This document shows, piece after piece, positions 7,053 to 14,756 of a stretch of 26,685 nucleotides of DNA (positions are counted from its first letter, which is position 1; each line of letters starts with the position of its first letter). Both the position numbers and the translations under genes were made by a program. Where the stretch lies: contig JBJOHK010000151.1 of assembly GCA_046047755.1 (NCBI GenBank), forward strand, positions 1 to 26,685, written 5' to 3'. The notes beneath the pieces are model-generated. The model saw only the letters and a program-made list of their open reading frames with translations, made no database searches and was not told the origin of the DNA. Source of the DNA: JALRLA01 sp046047755. Its GTDB lineage: Bacteria > Bacteroidota > Bacteroidia > NS11-12g > UBA955.

Positions 7053-7742
7053 TTAGCGCCAGTACAGCTTGTAGATCAAGGCTAGGACTGGGGCCAATAA
7101 GCCGCCGCAGATAAGCAAGCCCAATCGAATCGGGTCTTGGCCCAAAGCATGGGAGTTCAGGAGTAGGGCCCAGAGCAATCCGATGGCGGCTCCGCCTAAG
7201 TGGCCTTCGTGAGAGACTCGGGCTAGCTCCGCTTTTTTTGAAAACATAAGCCCGGTAGAAATCAACCCAAATAGGGTGCCAAAGAGCCAGCCGGGTATGG
7301 CTACGGGTAAAAAGAGCAAGGAAAGTCTCAGGTCAGGAGCTAGAAATAGCAGGAAATAGATGCATCCGACGACACCTCCCGACGCTCCTAACGCTAAATA
7401 TACGGGCCTATCACGGCGAAAGGAAAGGGAGTATTGGCCGGCCCCCAAAACCGCAGTCCAAAAGACCAGGCTGGCGGCTATCGCACCAAAGGGTTGTGGC
7501 AATAGGGATTCGAGCGTAGGGCCGAAGAAGTACAGCGTCAAGCCGTTGAACAACAGGTGCATGGGCCCACTGTGTACCAAAGCATGAGAAAGTAGGCGGT
7601 AGCGTTGCCTGCGGTATCGAGAATCCAGCAGCAGATTGCCAATCATGTTCGGATTGCCCATAGAGGCAATAAATACCAAAACCAGCAGACCTATGTGCAG
7701 GTAGGTGAAAGGGGAGTCTATCCAAAGGGGTCCTATTCGCAT
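7053..7742 (-). CDS. Rhomboid-family intramembrane serine protease
   Basis: Rhomboids cleave transmembrane substrates within the membrane using a Ser-His pair. The serine motif GASGG lies in one hydrophobic segment and the histidine motif HEGHLGG follows in a later one, with about six membrane helices overall. The HALVHSGPMHLLFN segment before them is also typical of the family. I place the start at the ATG at 7742-7740, giving 229 residues beginning MRIGPLW; it overlaps the upstream stop codon by one base (TGATG), a usual coupling arrangement. An in-frame ATG further upstream would add 24 residues but lie inside the previous gene. The substrate is unknown. Coupling to a lipoprotein gene may mean a functional link. 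Confidence 0.88.
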   Translation of the reverse strand: MRIGPLWIDSPFTYLHIGLLVLVFIASMGNPNMIGNLLLDSRYRRQRYRLLSHALVHSGPMHLLFNGLTLYFFGPTLESLLPQPFGAIAASLVFWTAVLGAGQYSLSFRRDRPVYLALGASGGVVGCIYFLLFLAPDLRLSLLFLPVAIPGWLFGTLFGLISTGLMFSKKAELARVSHEGHLGGAAIGLLWALLLNSHALGQDPIRLGLLICGGLLAPVLALIYKLYWR

Positions 7743-8458
7743 CAGGGTTGTATCAATATTTGACCGGAACCAGGGCCTTCGCGTTCCATTCGGTAGGACG
7801 CTTGGCGCTGGCAAACCAAATTGCCAGAATGGAATAAATAGGCAAACAGTTGATTGTTAGGGCTGATGAAGGCATCGTGCAACGTGTAGTGGCGAATGTA
7901 GGCATCGTCGCACCATAAATCTCGGGCGTTTAAAGCACTTCCTTGTTCTAAACTCCAGGATACGATGTTGGCTCGACCCGATACGCGAAGTAGACTTTGG
8001 TTGTCGCTGCCGCCAAAAAATTGACCGGTTTGTACCTTGAGTTCCTGATCGAGTATGCTGCCTTGAATGACTTGCAAAGCGGCGCTTCGAATGGTGTCAA
8101 GGCAATGTACTTGGGCGGCATCCAAGATGTGCAGGGAAGACAAATTCAAGACGTTCAAGGTGCAGCGAGGAGCCGGGTCTTCAGGTCTTAAAAATCGACC
8201 CTTGTTCGCATCTCGTAAGATCAATCTTCCGTTTTCATTCAGGGCTTGCAAGCCGTCTAAGCGATCGTCGAGGTGATCCCAAACTAAGAATAGCCCTGAG
8301 TCAGGATTGCAGCAAAGGTGCAATTCGATTCGATCGTGGACTTCCAACTGGTCAAAAGGCTGCAATTGCAGAAAGCGAAAGTCTCTGGCCGGTTCATCGG
8401 TTTTACGGCAAGCTCCAAATAGAAGAAGGGCCAAGGGGATGAACCAAAGTCGAGACAT
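7742..8458 (-). CDS. GIN-domain (DUF2807-like) lipoprotein
   Basis: This 238-residue protein is predicted to be a lipoprotein, with a short hydrophobic signal ending in LLFGAC so that Cys17 is the lipid site. The rest resembles the DUF2807/GIN fold of Bacteroidota, a beta-rich head domain: QLEVHDRIELHL opens it, ENGRLILRD and LNLSSLHILDAAQV follow the usual pattern, and SGRANIVSWSLEQGSALNARDL is the repeated Ser-Gly/Asp strand pattern. The function of this family is not established. The gene is the first of a two-gene unit with the rhomboid protease. The start is supported by a near-match box (CACCTTTG) 5 nt upstream. Confidence 0.75.
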   Translation of the reverse strand: MSRLWFIPLALLLFGACRKTDEPARDFRFLQLQPFDQLEVHDRIELHLCCNPDSGLFLVWDHLDDRLDGLQALNENGRLILRDANKGRFLRPEDPAPRCTLNVLNLSSLHILDAAQVHCLDTIRSAALQVIQGSILDQELKVQTGQFFGGSDNQSLLRVSGRANIVSWSLEQGSALNARDLWCDDAYIRHYTLHDAFISPNNQLFAYLFHSGNLVCQRQASYRMEREGPGSGQILIQP

Positions 8459-8463
8459 GCTTA

Positions 8464-8471
8464 CAAAGGTG
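8464..8471 (-). promoter_or_regulatory. Possible -7 box for the GIN lipoprotein-rhomboid unit
   Basis: CACCTTTG on the minus strand differs from TAnnTTTG only in the first base. Its last base is 5 nt before the ATG, so the transcript would start at or very near the start codon. This is weaker evidence than the exact box on the other strand of the same 37-bp gap. Confidence 0.35.
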
Positions 8472-8483
8472 GGGTTCAGCCCC

Positions 8484-8491
8484 TATATTTG
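8484..8491 (+). promoter_or_regulatory. -7 promoter box placing the start site at the ATG of the TPR gene
   Basis: TATATTTG is an exact match and ends only 4 nt before the ATG at 8496. With the usual 4-6 nt spacing from the box to the transcription start, the mRNA would be leaderless or nearly so. Confidence 0.55.
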
Positions 8492-8495
8492 ACCC

Positions 8496-9104
8496 ATGCG
8501 CCTAGCATTTCTCTGCATTTGCATGCTTGTCAGCCCGCTTTTGGCTCAGCCTGGACTAGAAGACGGACCCGAAGCTCCCGTGAGGGAGGCGGCTCAAGCC
8601 ATGCGTTCGCGACAGTTCATCAAAGCCGAGTATATCTATCGCAATATGTTGGCTTCAGACCCAACCTCGAACACGACTCGGCAGTTGTTGAGCCACTCTT
8701 TGATTATGCAAGGGCGTTACTTTGAGGCCGATTCCATCAATCGTTCCATCATACTCAAAGACAGTATGGTGGCGGGTTCCTATTGGTACTTGGCACTGAG
8801 TGCCGAACGTCAAGATCAATACGACAGGGCTGTGTATTTGTTTGATCGCTATTTGGATAAAACCAAGGGTCAGTCCACCCAGAATCAATCGGCTTGGTTA
8901 CACATGGGCAGCAATTTGCGCCGCAAAATGCACCAGCAAGGAATTGACGAAGAAGAGTGGGGTTTGATGCAACACTATTACAAGCAGTATTTGAGTGGCA
9001 ATCCGCCAGATCCCTATGTGGATTCCTTGTATGCTTTTTTGGATGAGGTGCGAAGGCGCCGTCCAGCACCGGGTTCTAAGCTCATTTGGGACGAGGGGCA
9101 ATAA
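8496..9104 (+). CDS. Exported TPR-repeat protein
   Basis: The 202-residue product has a cleavable signal peptide (about 1-17, ending LLAQ), so it should be periplasmic. It is then mainly helical, with about three tetratricopeptide-like units: about 33-66 (RQFIKAEYIYRNMLASDP), about 67-100 (GRYFEADSINRSII) and about 101-135 (DQYDRAVYLFDRYL). TPR proteins are scaffolds for protein contacts; no partner is evident. A basic stretch, EVRRRRP, lies near the C-terminus. It is divergent from the GIN lipoprotein across 37 bp. I do not recognise a named family. No terminator is evident before the next gene. Confidence 0.75.
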   Translation: MRLAFLCICMLVSPLLAQPGLEDGPEAPVREAAQAMRSRQFIKAEYIYRNMLASDPTSNTTRQLLSHSLIMQGRYFEADSINRSIILKDSMVAGSYWYLALSAERQDQYDRAVYLFDRYLDKTKGQSTQNQSAWLHMGSNLRRKMHQQGIDEEEWGLMQHYYKQYLSGNPPDPYVDSLYAFLDEVRRRRPAPGSKLIWDEGQ

Positions 9105-9164
9105 CATTGACGTTTTCAAACGCCTGCATGCGTAAGCTTCACCATGGGCAATAGCTGAAGCCCC

Positions 9165-9172
9165 TATCTTTG
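9165..9172 (+). promoter_or_regulatory. -7 promoter box for the HD hydrolase-rsmA unit
   Basis: TATCTTTG matches TAnnTTTG exactly, 20 nt before the GTG start at 9193. It supports that GTG start and an independent promoter after the TPR gene. No TTG is seen at standard spacing. Confidence 0.5.
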
Positions 9173-9192
9173 CGCTAACCATTGGCGATTCA

Positions 9193-10413
9193 GTGAACAA
9201 AAGCAAAATCATCAACGATCCCCTTCATGGGTTTCTAGCCATACCCACCTCCTTGTTGTACGATGTGATCCAGCATCGCTATTTTCAACGGCTAAGGCGT
9301 ATTCGCCAGTTGGGAATGAGCGAATGGGTTTATCCCGGAGCCATTCATACTCGATTTGGCCATGCTTTGGGGGCTTTGAATTTGACCTGGCAGGCACTGG
9401 AGTCGCTGCAGAAAAAGGGAGTGGATATTACTCCTGAAGAAAAGGAAGCCACCGCGTTGGCCATTCTCCTTCACGACATTGGCCACGGTCCCTTTAGTCA
9501 CACCTTGGAACACACCTTGATTCGTGAGGTGAACCATGAGGATATATCGCTTCGAATCATGGAGCGAATGAATCAAGAGTTTAAGGGTGCCTTGGGCTTG
9601 GCCATTCAAATCTTCAAAGGTGAATATGCCGCCAAACCCTTTCTCAGCGAATTGATCTCAGGTCAACTCGACATGGATCGCTTGGACTATTTGCTGCGGG
9701 ATAGCTTTTATACCGGCGTGAGCGAAGGGATTGTTGGAGCTGATCGCATCCTGCATATGCTACAGGTGGTTGATGGCCATCTAGCCGTCGAGGAGAAGGG
9801 GATTTATAGCGTAGAGAAATTCTTGATCGCCAGGCGCTTGATGTACTGGCAAGTTTATTTGCACAAAACAGTAATTGCGGCCGATGCCTTATTGGTAGCC
9901 ATCTTAAAGCGCGCTCGTGTTTTGGCTGCTGAACACCATTCTTTGGGTATGTATCATCCGCTGTTGCATTTCTTATTCAGGGACATACACTTTGGCAACT
10001 TCGATGAAGAGGCTCTGGATCTTTTTCTGCAGTTGGATGACATTGACATTGTTTCCTCCATAAAGCATTGGCAGTTTCACGAAGACCGCATTTTATCCTT
10101 GCTTTCGAGAGCCATGTTGCAGCGCCGACTTCCCAAGGTGAAGGTTCAATTGCAACCTTTTAGCGATGGGGAGTGGAACATTTACCGCAGTCAAGTTCAG
10201 AGTGAGTTGGGTTTGGCCGACGATGAGATCGACTATTTTGTTTCCCGTGGGAAATTGGAAAACAACGCTTATCGAAGCGAGGGCGGAGGCATTCGGATTT
10301 TGCGCAAAGATGGCCGAGTCCAAGATGTAGCAGAAGCTTCTGATAATTACAATTTATCGGCCTTGGAAGAAACCGTAGTCAAACATTTTATCACCCATTT
10401 TGTAACGCAGTGA
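9193..10413 (+). CDS. HD-domain phosphohydrolase (dGTPase/SAMHD1-like)
   Basis: This 406-residue cytoplasmic protein belongs to the HD family related to SAMHD1 and bacterial dNTP triphosphohydrolases. It opens with IINDPLHGF and the RLRRIRQLG and RFGHALG motifs. Predicted metal ligands are His57, His94-Asp95 (LLHDIGHGPFSH) and the Asp160/Asp162 segment (GQLDMDRLDYLLRDS). The family hydrolyses nucleotides or nucleotide derivatives; the exact substrate cannot be read from sequence. Translation starts at GTG, supported by the promoter box upstream. The stop overlaps the GTG start of rsmA (GTGA), so the two are probably made together. Confidence 0.9.
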   Translation: MNKSKIINDPLHGFLAIPTSLLYDVIQHRYFQRLRRIRQLGMSEWVYPGAIHTRFGHALGALNLTWQALESLQKKGVDITPEEKEATALAILLHDIGHGPFSHTLEHTLIREVNHEDISLRIMERMNQEFKGALGLAIQIFKGEYAAKPFLSELISGQLDMDRLDYLLRDSFYTGVSEGIVGADRILHMLQVVDGHLAVEEKGIYSVEKFLIARRLMYWQVYLHKTVIAADALLVAILKRARVLAAEHHSLGMYHPLLHFLFRDIHFGNFDEEALDLFLQLDDIDIVSSIKHWQFHEDRILSLLSRAMLQRRLPKVKVQLQPFSDGEWNIYRSQVQSELGLADDEIDYFVSRGKLENNAYRSEGGGIRILRKDGRVQDVAEASDNYNLSALEETVVKHFITHFVTQ

Positions 10414-11237
10414 AATCCCGTCGTTTTCAACCTCTGAGACCGGCTCCGGCCTCGCACGAAGGTGTCAAAGCCAAAAAAGGCTTAGGGCAGCATTTCTTGC
10501 GTGATGGTGGTATCGCGGCCGATATCGCTGACTTGGTTTTGCCCGATTGCGATCAAGTGGTAGAAATAGGCCCTGGTACGGGTGTAATGACCCGTTTGCT
10601 GTACCCCAAATGGGGCGAAAAACTGAGTTGTGTGGAATTGGATTCAGAGTCGGTTCAGCATTTGGCTCAGCAAAATTGGGCCAAGGGTTTATCGGTTATA
10701 GAAGCCGATTTTCTGGCCATCAATATGCGCGAGCTTTTCCAGGGTTCCCGTGCTTGTTTGATTGGCAATTACCCTTATAACATTTCCACTCAGATTGCCT
10801 TTGCGGTGCTGGAGAGCCCTGTGCCCATTTACCAATTTGCCGGCATGTTTCAGCGCGAGGTGGCTTTGCGATTGTGCGCCGGTCCAGGGAACAAAGATTA
10901 CGGAATAACCTCAGTGCTTTTGCAAGCCTATTACGATTGCCAATACTGCTTCACCGTAGAGCCACATTCTTTCGAACCACCCCCGAAGGTGCGCAGCGGT
11001 GTCATGACCTGCACCCGTAAAGCAGAATGCCCAGATGTCTCCTACAAATCGCTCAAATCGGTGGTAAAGATGGCGTTTAACCAAAGGCGAAAAACCCTAT
11101 CAAATGCCTTGAAGCCCCTCTTGAGCACAAGGGAAGATTTTCAGCTTCCCGAACAGTGGTCTTCCCTGAGAGCCGAACAATTGGGGGTAGAAGATTTTTT
11201 AACCATGGCTCGCATGTTTGAAGAATCAAATCATTGA
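10410..11237 (+). CDS. rsmA: 16S rRNA dimethyladenosine transferase RsmA (KsgA)
   Basis: RsmA dimethylates two adjacent adenines in the 3' hairpin of 16S rRNA during small-subunit assembly. The 275-residue protein has GLGQHFL near residue 24, the SAM-binding EIGPGTGVMT, an acidic strand ending VELDSE, and GNYPYNIS, which is the catalytic NLPYN-type motif. The C-terminal RNA-binding part includes FNQRRKTLSNAL. The GTG start lies inside the stop of the upstream HD gene. It adds about 20 residues before the conserved core, somewhat more than usual, and I see no better start. No clear terminator follows. Confidence 0.96.
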   Translation: MKSRRFQPLRPAPASHEGVKAKKGLGQHFLRDGGIAADIADLVLPDCDQVVEIGPGTGVMTRLLYPKWGEKLSCVELDSESVQHLAQQNWAKGLSVIEADFLAINMRELFQGSRACLIGNYPYNISTQIAFAVLESPVPIYQFAGMFQREVALRLCAGPGNKDYGITSVLLQAYYDCQYCFTVEPHSFEPPPKVRSGVMTCTRKAECPDVSYKSLKSVVKMAFNQRRKTLSNALKPLLSTREDFQLPEQWSSLRAEQLGVEDFLTMARMFEESNH

Positions 11238-11299
11238 CCTGTTGTTATTTGGTTTTAGAACGACCTAAAATTCATCCGATTTTTTATGCTGTTTGACCT

Positions 11300-11329
11300 A
11301 AAAAATCCTTGAAAAAATCCATTAAATCC
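11300..11329 (+). repeat. Iterated AAATCC motif ahead of the oxidase promoter
   Basis: AAAAAATCC occurs at 11300-11308 and again at 11312-11320, and AAATCC at 11324-11329. The A tracts have a 12-nt and then a 9-nt period and lie just upstream of the coxB -7 box. They could act as an UP-like element or binding site, or be simple AT-rich sequence. Confidence 0.35.
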
Positions 11330-11342
11330 TGAGCGGTATGCC

Positions 11343-11350
11343 TATTTTTG
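11343..11350 (+). promoter_or_regulatory. -7 promoter box for the cytochrome oxidase operon
   Basis: TATTTTTG matches TAnnTTTG exactly, 30 nt before the coxB ATG. It is the only exact box I found between rsmA and coxB and would drive the 11-gene unit to the terminator at 20265. No TTG is seen at usual spacing. Confidence 0.5.
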
Positions 11351-11380
11351 CCTGACTTAAACCCTAATTAGGCTTAGAAG

Positions 11381-12841
11381 ATGACAATTACCCTCAATAG
11401 AGTTCTGCGTAACTCATTGTCAAAGAAAGTTTTAACCGCTTTTTCGCTGATTTTGGCTCCGGCCTTTGCAATGGCTGCCGATGTGGTTGAACCCCCTCAA
11501 GAATTCAATCCCTCATTGTGGGATTGGAGCACCCTGTTGACCTTGGCTTTGATGCTATTGGTGATTTTGGTGATTGCTCGTGCCTTCGATATCGGAAGCT
11601 TGACTGAGAAAATTTCTGGCAAACGCCTGGTGAGTCCTCACAAAATCAACGCTTGGGTGGCTATCATTGTTTTGGTGTTAGGCTTGATTGGCGTGTGGTA
11701 CGAAATGGTGTACCATGGCAAGTATGTGTTATTGAATGATGCCGCCTCTGAGCACGGTGCCGTATACGACAGTATGTTCATGTGGACCTTTGGATTCACG
11801 TTCGTGGTATTCATCATCACCGAGGTATTGTTGTTCTACTTCATGTTCCGATACAGCTACGACGAGAACCGCAAGGCCTTGTATTACTTCCACAATAACA
11901 AATTGGAAGTTATCTGGACAGTTGTTCCCGCCATCGTTTTGACCTTTTTGGTTTTGCGTGGTTTCAATACCTGGTCTAAAATCACCAGTGCCGATAACGA
12001 AGATGCCCAAGAAATCGAAGTATTTGCTTACCAATTCGGTTGGAAAGCTCGCTATGCCGGTTCTGATAACAAATTTGGAGACAATAGCTTTACCTTCATT
12101 TCTGGTAGCAACCCCTTGGGTTTGGCGGTAGAAGGTTCTGTTGATGAATTGTCTCAGTCTTTGACTGATGAGATTGCTGGATTGGAAGCCTTGATAGCTT
12201 CTGCCGATGACTCAGCAGCGGTTTGGTCAGCTCGATTGAAGGATTTCGAAGCGCAAGGACGCCAGCGCGCTTATCCTGATGCCTATAAGAAAATTCGCGA
12301 AATGGCGATGGATGCTGAGAGCGGTGCCTATGTGCGCAGCTTGGAAAAAGAAATCAAGCGCAAGAGCACAAACATCAAGCGTATTGCTAAGTTCCGTGCT
12401 GACGAGAACATGTTCAATAAGGCGGCTTATGACGACAAAGTGGTAACCGAAATCGTACTGGTAAAGAACCAGCCTTACGTATTCAAGTTCCGTGCTCGTG
12501 ACGTGATTCACTCGGCTTACATGCCTGAGTTCCGTGCCCAGATGAACTGCGTACCCGGTATGAGCACTCAATTTGCGTTTACTCCCATCAAGTCAACCGA
12601 TGAGGCTCGCGCTGAAAAAGGCAATCCTGAATACGACTACTATTTGTATTGCAACAAGATTTGCGGAGCAGCCCACTATAACATGAAAATCAAAATCACT
12701 GTTGTAGACAACCAGGCTCAATACGAGACGTGGTTGGCTCAGCAAGCCACAGTAGTTGCCCCTGTTGAGGCTCCAGCTGTAGAAGCTGACCCTGCCTCTG
12801 ATACTACTTCACAAGCTACCCCATCCGTAGCCCTCAACTAA
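11381..12841 (+). CDS. coxB: Cytochrome c oxidase subunit II with a large periplasmic insertion
   Basis: Subunit II accepts electrons through its binuclear CuA centre and passes them to subunit I. The protein has a signal-like N-terminus and about four membrane helices (about 52-70, 90-108, 132-155, 176-193), two more than the classical form. A cupredoxin domain follows. CuA ligands are His377, Cys424, Cys428, His432 and Met435, in VIHSAY and CNKICGAAHYNM. The position usually held by Glu between the two cysteines is Lys426. Residues about 252-350 are an insertion, charged and helical in character, between the first strands (FGWKARYAGSDNKFG) and the strand before the CuA site. At 486 residues it is much longer than typical subunit II (about 250-350). 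The tail is rich in Ala, Pro, Val and Thr. Confidence 0.94.
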   Translation: MTITLNRVLRNSLSKKVLTAFSLILAPAFAMAADVVEPPQEFNPSLWDWSTLLTLALMLLVILVIARAFDIGSLTEKISGKRLVSPHKINAWVAIIVLVLGLIGVWYEMVYHGKYVLLNDAASEHGAVYDSMFMWTFGFTFVVFIITEVLLFYFMFRYSYDENRKALYYFHNNKLEVIWTVVPAIVLTFLVLRGFNTWSKITSADNEDAQEIEVFAYQFGWKARYAGSDNKFGDNSFTFISGSNPLGLAVEGSVDELSQSLTDEIAGLEALIASADDSAAVWSARLKDFEAQGRQRAYPDAYKKIREMAMDAESGAYVRSLEKEIKRKSTNIKRIAKFRADENMFNKAAYDDKVVTEIVLVKNQPYVFKFRARDVIHSAYMPEFRAQMNCVPGMSTQFAFTPIKSTDEARAEKGNPEYDYYLYCNKICGAAHYNMKIKITVVDNQAQYETWLAQQATVVAPVEAPAVEADPASDTTSQATPSVALN

Positions 12842-12864
12842 TTAACAACAATTCCAAAAAGAAT

Positions 12865-14748
12865 ATGAGCACAGCAGCATTGCACGCCGAGCACGAAGCA
12901 CATCACCATCACAAGGAGAGCTTCATCAGCAAGTACGTGTTTTCAATGGACCACAAGATGATCTCGAAGCAATTCTTGATCACCGGTATTGTCATGGGAA
13001 TGATCGGTATGATCATGTCCTTGTTGTTCCGTCTTCAATTGGCTTGGCCAGACGACCAATTCAGCATCATCGAAACCCTATTGGGTAAATGGGGTGTTGA
13101 TGGCAAATTGGATCCCAATTTCTACATGGGTCTGGTTACCATTCACGGTACGATCATGGTATTTTATGTACTGACGGCCGGTTTGAGTGGTACGTTCTCG
13201 AACTTATTAATTCCCTTGCAGGTGGGTGCCCGTGATATGGCCTCTCCCTTCATGAATATGTTGAGCTACTGGTTCTTCTTCTTGTCTTCTGTGGTATTGT
13301 TGACTTCAGTAGGAGTAGAAACTGGACCTGCCTCTGGCGGTTGGACGGTATATCCTCCTTTGAGCGCATTGGATAAGGCTATGCCCGGTTCTGGATTGGG
13401 TATGACCTTGTGGTTGGTAGCCATCGTATTGTTCATTGTTTCTTCTTTGTTGGGCGGTATCAACTACATCTCTACCGTATTGAACCAGCGCACCAAGGGA
13501 ATGAGCATGAATCGTTTGCCATTGACCATCTGGGCCTTCTTCTTTACGGCGGTTTTGGGCTTGTTGTCCTTCCCTGTATTGTTGGGTGCCGGTTTGTTCT
13601 TGATTTTTGACCGCAGTTTCGGTACAAGTTTCTACCTATCTGATATTTATTTGGAGGGGGTAGGTGCTTTGGAAAACATCGGTGGTAGCCCTGTTTTGTA
13701 CCAGCACTTATTCTGGTTCTTGGGTCACCCCGAAGTATACATCATTTTGATGCCCGCATTGGGTATCACATCTGAGGTTATTTCTTGTAACGCTCGTAAG
13801 CCCATCTTTGGATACACGGCGATGATTATTTCTTTGTTGGGTATTTCTTTCTTGTCCTTCATTGTTTGGGGTCACCACATGTTCATTACGGGTATGAATC
13901 CATTCTTGGGTTCGGTGTTCATGATCTTGACCTTGATCATTGCGGTGCCTTCAGCGGTGAAAGCCTTTAACTATTTGACCACCTTGTGGAAAGGTAATTT
14001 GCGCTTCACCCCTGCCATGTTGTTCTCTATTGGTTTGGTGTCATTCTTCATCTCCGGCGGATTGACCGGTATTTACTTAGGTAATGCCGCATTGGATATT
14101 CAAATGCACGATTCCTATTTCGTAGTGGCTCACTTCCACTTGGTAATGGGTTCTGCTGCCATCTTCGGAATGTTCGCTGGTATTTACCACTGGTTCCCCC
14201 GCATGTATGGTAGAATGATGAATAATACCTTGGGTTATTTCCACTTCTGGATCACCTTCATTTGTGCCTACTTGGTATTCTTCCCCATGCACTTTATGGG
14301 CTTGGCGGGTGTTCCTCGTCGCTACTACCAATTCACTTTGGTTGAGCAGTTTGACGTGTGGATTGACGTGAACAAATTGATCACCGTATCAGCTATTGTG
14401 GCCGGTGCCGCTCAGTTGTTGTTCTTGTACAACTTCTTCGTTAGCATTTTCCGCGGTAAAAAAGCGGCTCAAAACCCTTGGGGTGCTAACACCTTGGAGT
14501 GGTCTTCGCCCATAGACGTGCGCTTGCACGGCAACTGGCCTGGAGACTTGCCTACGGTTTACCGTGGTCCTTATGAGTACAGCCGCCCTGATCGTGAGGA
14601 AGATTTCTTCCCACAGTATGTGCCTGATGAATCAGCCCCTGAGGTATTGGAGCCTGAAAAGGCGAAATCAGCCCCAGCTGAAAAAGAAGTAGAAGCTGAA
14701 AGCAGCGTATTCTTCTCGGCCATCAAGCGTGTATTTGGATTGGGATAA
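12865..14748 (+). CDS. coxA: Cytochrome c oxidase subunit I
   Basis: Subunit I is the catalytic, proton-pumping membrane subunit, holding the low-spin heme, high-spin heme and CuB. The 627-residue protein has about 12 helices. His94 (HGTIMVF) and His425 would bind low-spin heme, His423 the high-spin heme, and His288, His337 and His338 CuB. The GHPEVY motif at 287-292 contains the Glu290 and cross-linked Tyr292 that mark an A1-type oxidase. The N-terminus has a His-rich stretch (HEAHHHH). The C-terminal tail beyond about residue 575 is charged and lacks a helix. It follows coxB by 23 bp and precedes ctaA by 8 bp. Confidence 0.98.
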   Translation: MSTAALHAEHEAHHHHKESFISKYVFSMDHKMISKQFLITGIVMGMIGMIMSLLFRLQLAWPDDQFSIIETLLGKWGVDGKLDPNFYMGLVTIHGTIMVFYVLTAGLSGTFSNLLIPLQVGARDMASPFMNMLSYWFFFLSSVVLLTSVGVETGPASGGWTVYPPLSALDKAMPGSGLGMTLWLVAIVLFIVSSLLGGINYISTVLNQRTKGMSMNRLPLTIWAFFFTAVLGLLSFPVLLGAGLFLIFDRSFGTSFYLSDIYLEGVGALENIGGSPVLYQHLFWFLGHPEVYIILMPALGITSEVISCNARKPIFGYTAMIISLLGISFLSFIVWGHHMFITGMNPFLGSVFMILTLIIAVPSAVKAFNYLTTLWKGNLRFTPAMLFSIGLVSFFISGGLTGIYLGNAALDIQMHDSYFVVAHFHLVMGSAAIFGMFAGIYHWFPRMYGRMMNNTLGYFHFWITFICAYLVFFPMHFMGLAGVPRRYYQFTLVEQFDVWIDVNKLITVSAIVAGAAQLLFLYNFFVSIFRGKKAAQNPWGANTLEWSSPIDVRLHGNWPGDLPTVYRGPYEYSRPDREEDFFPQYVPDESAPEVLEPEKAKSAPAEKEVEAESSVFFSAIKRVFGLG

Positions 14749-14756
14749 TCCCGAAC

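Noticed and set aside
7743..7814. Upstream ATG extending the rhomboid protease by 24 residues
   Set aside because: The extension is fully inside the lipoprotein gene, and the ATG at 7742 gives a tidy TGATG junction and a helix-first rhomboid N-terminus.
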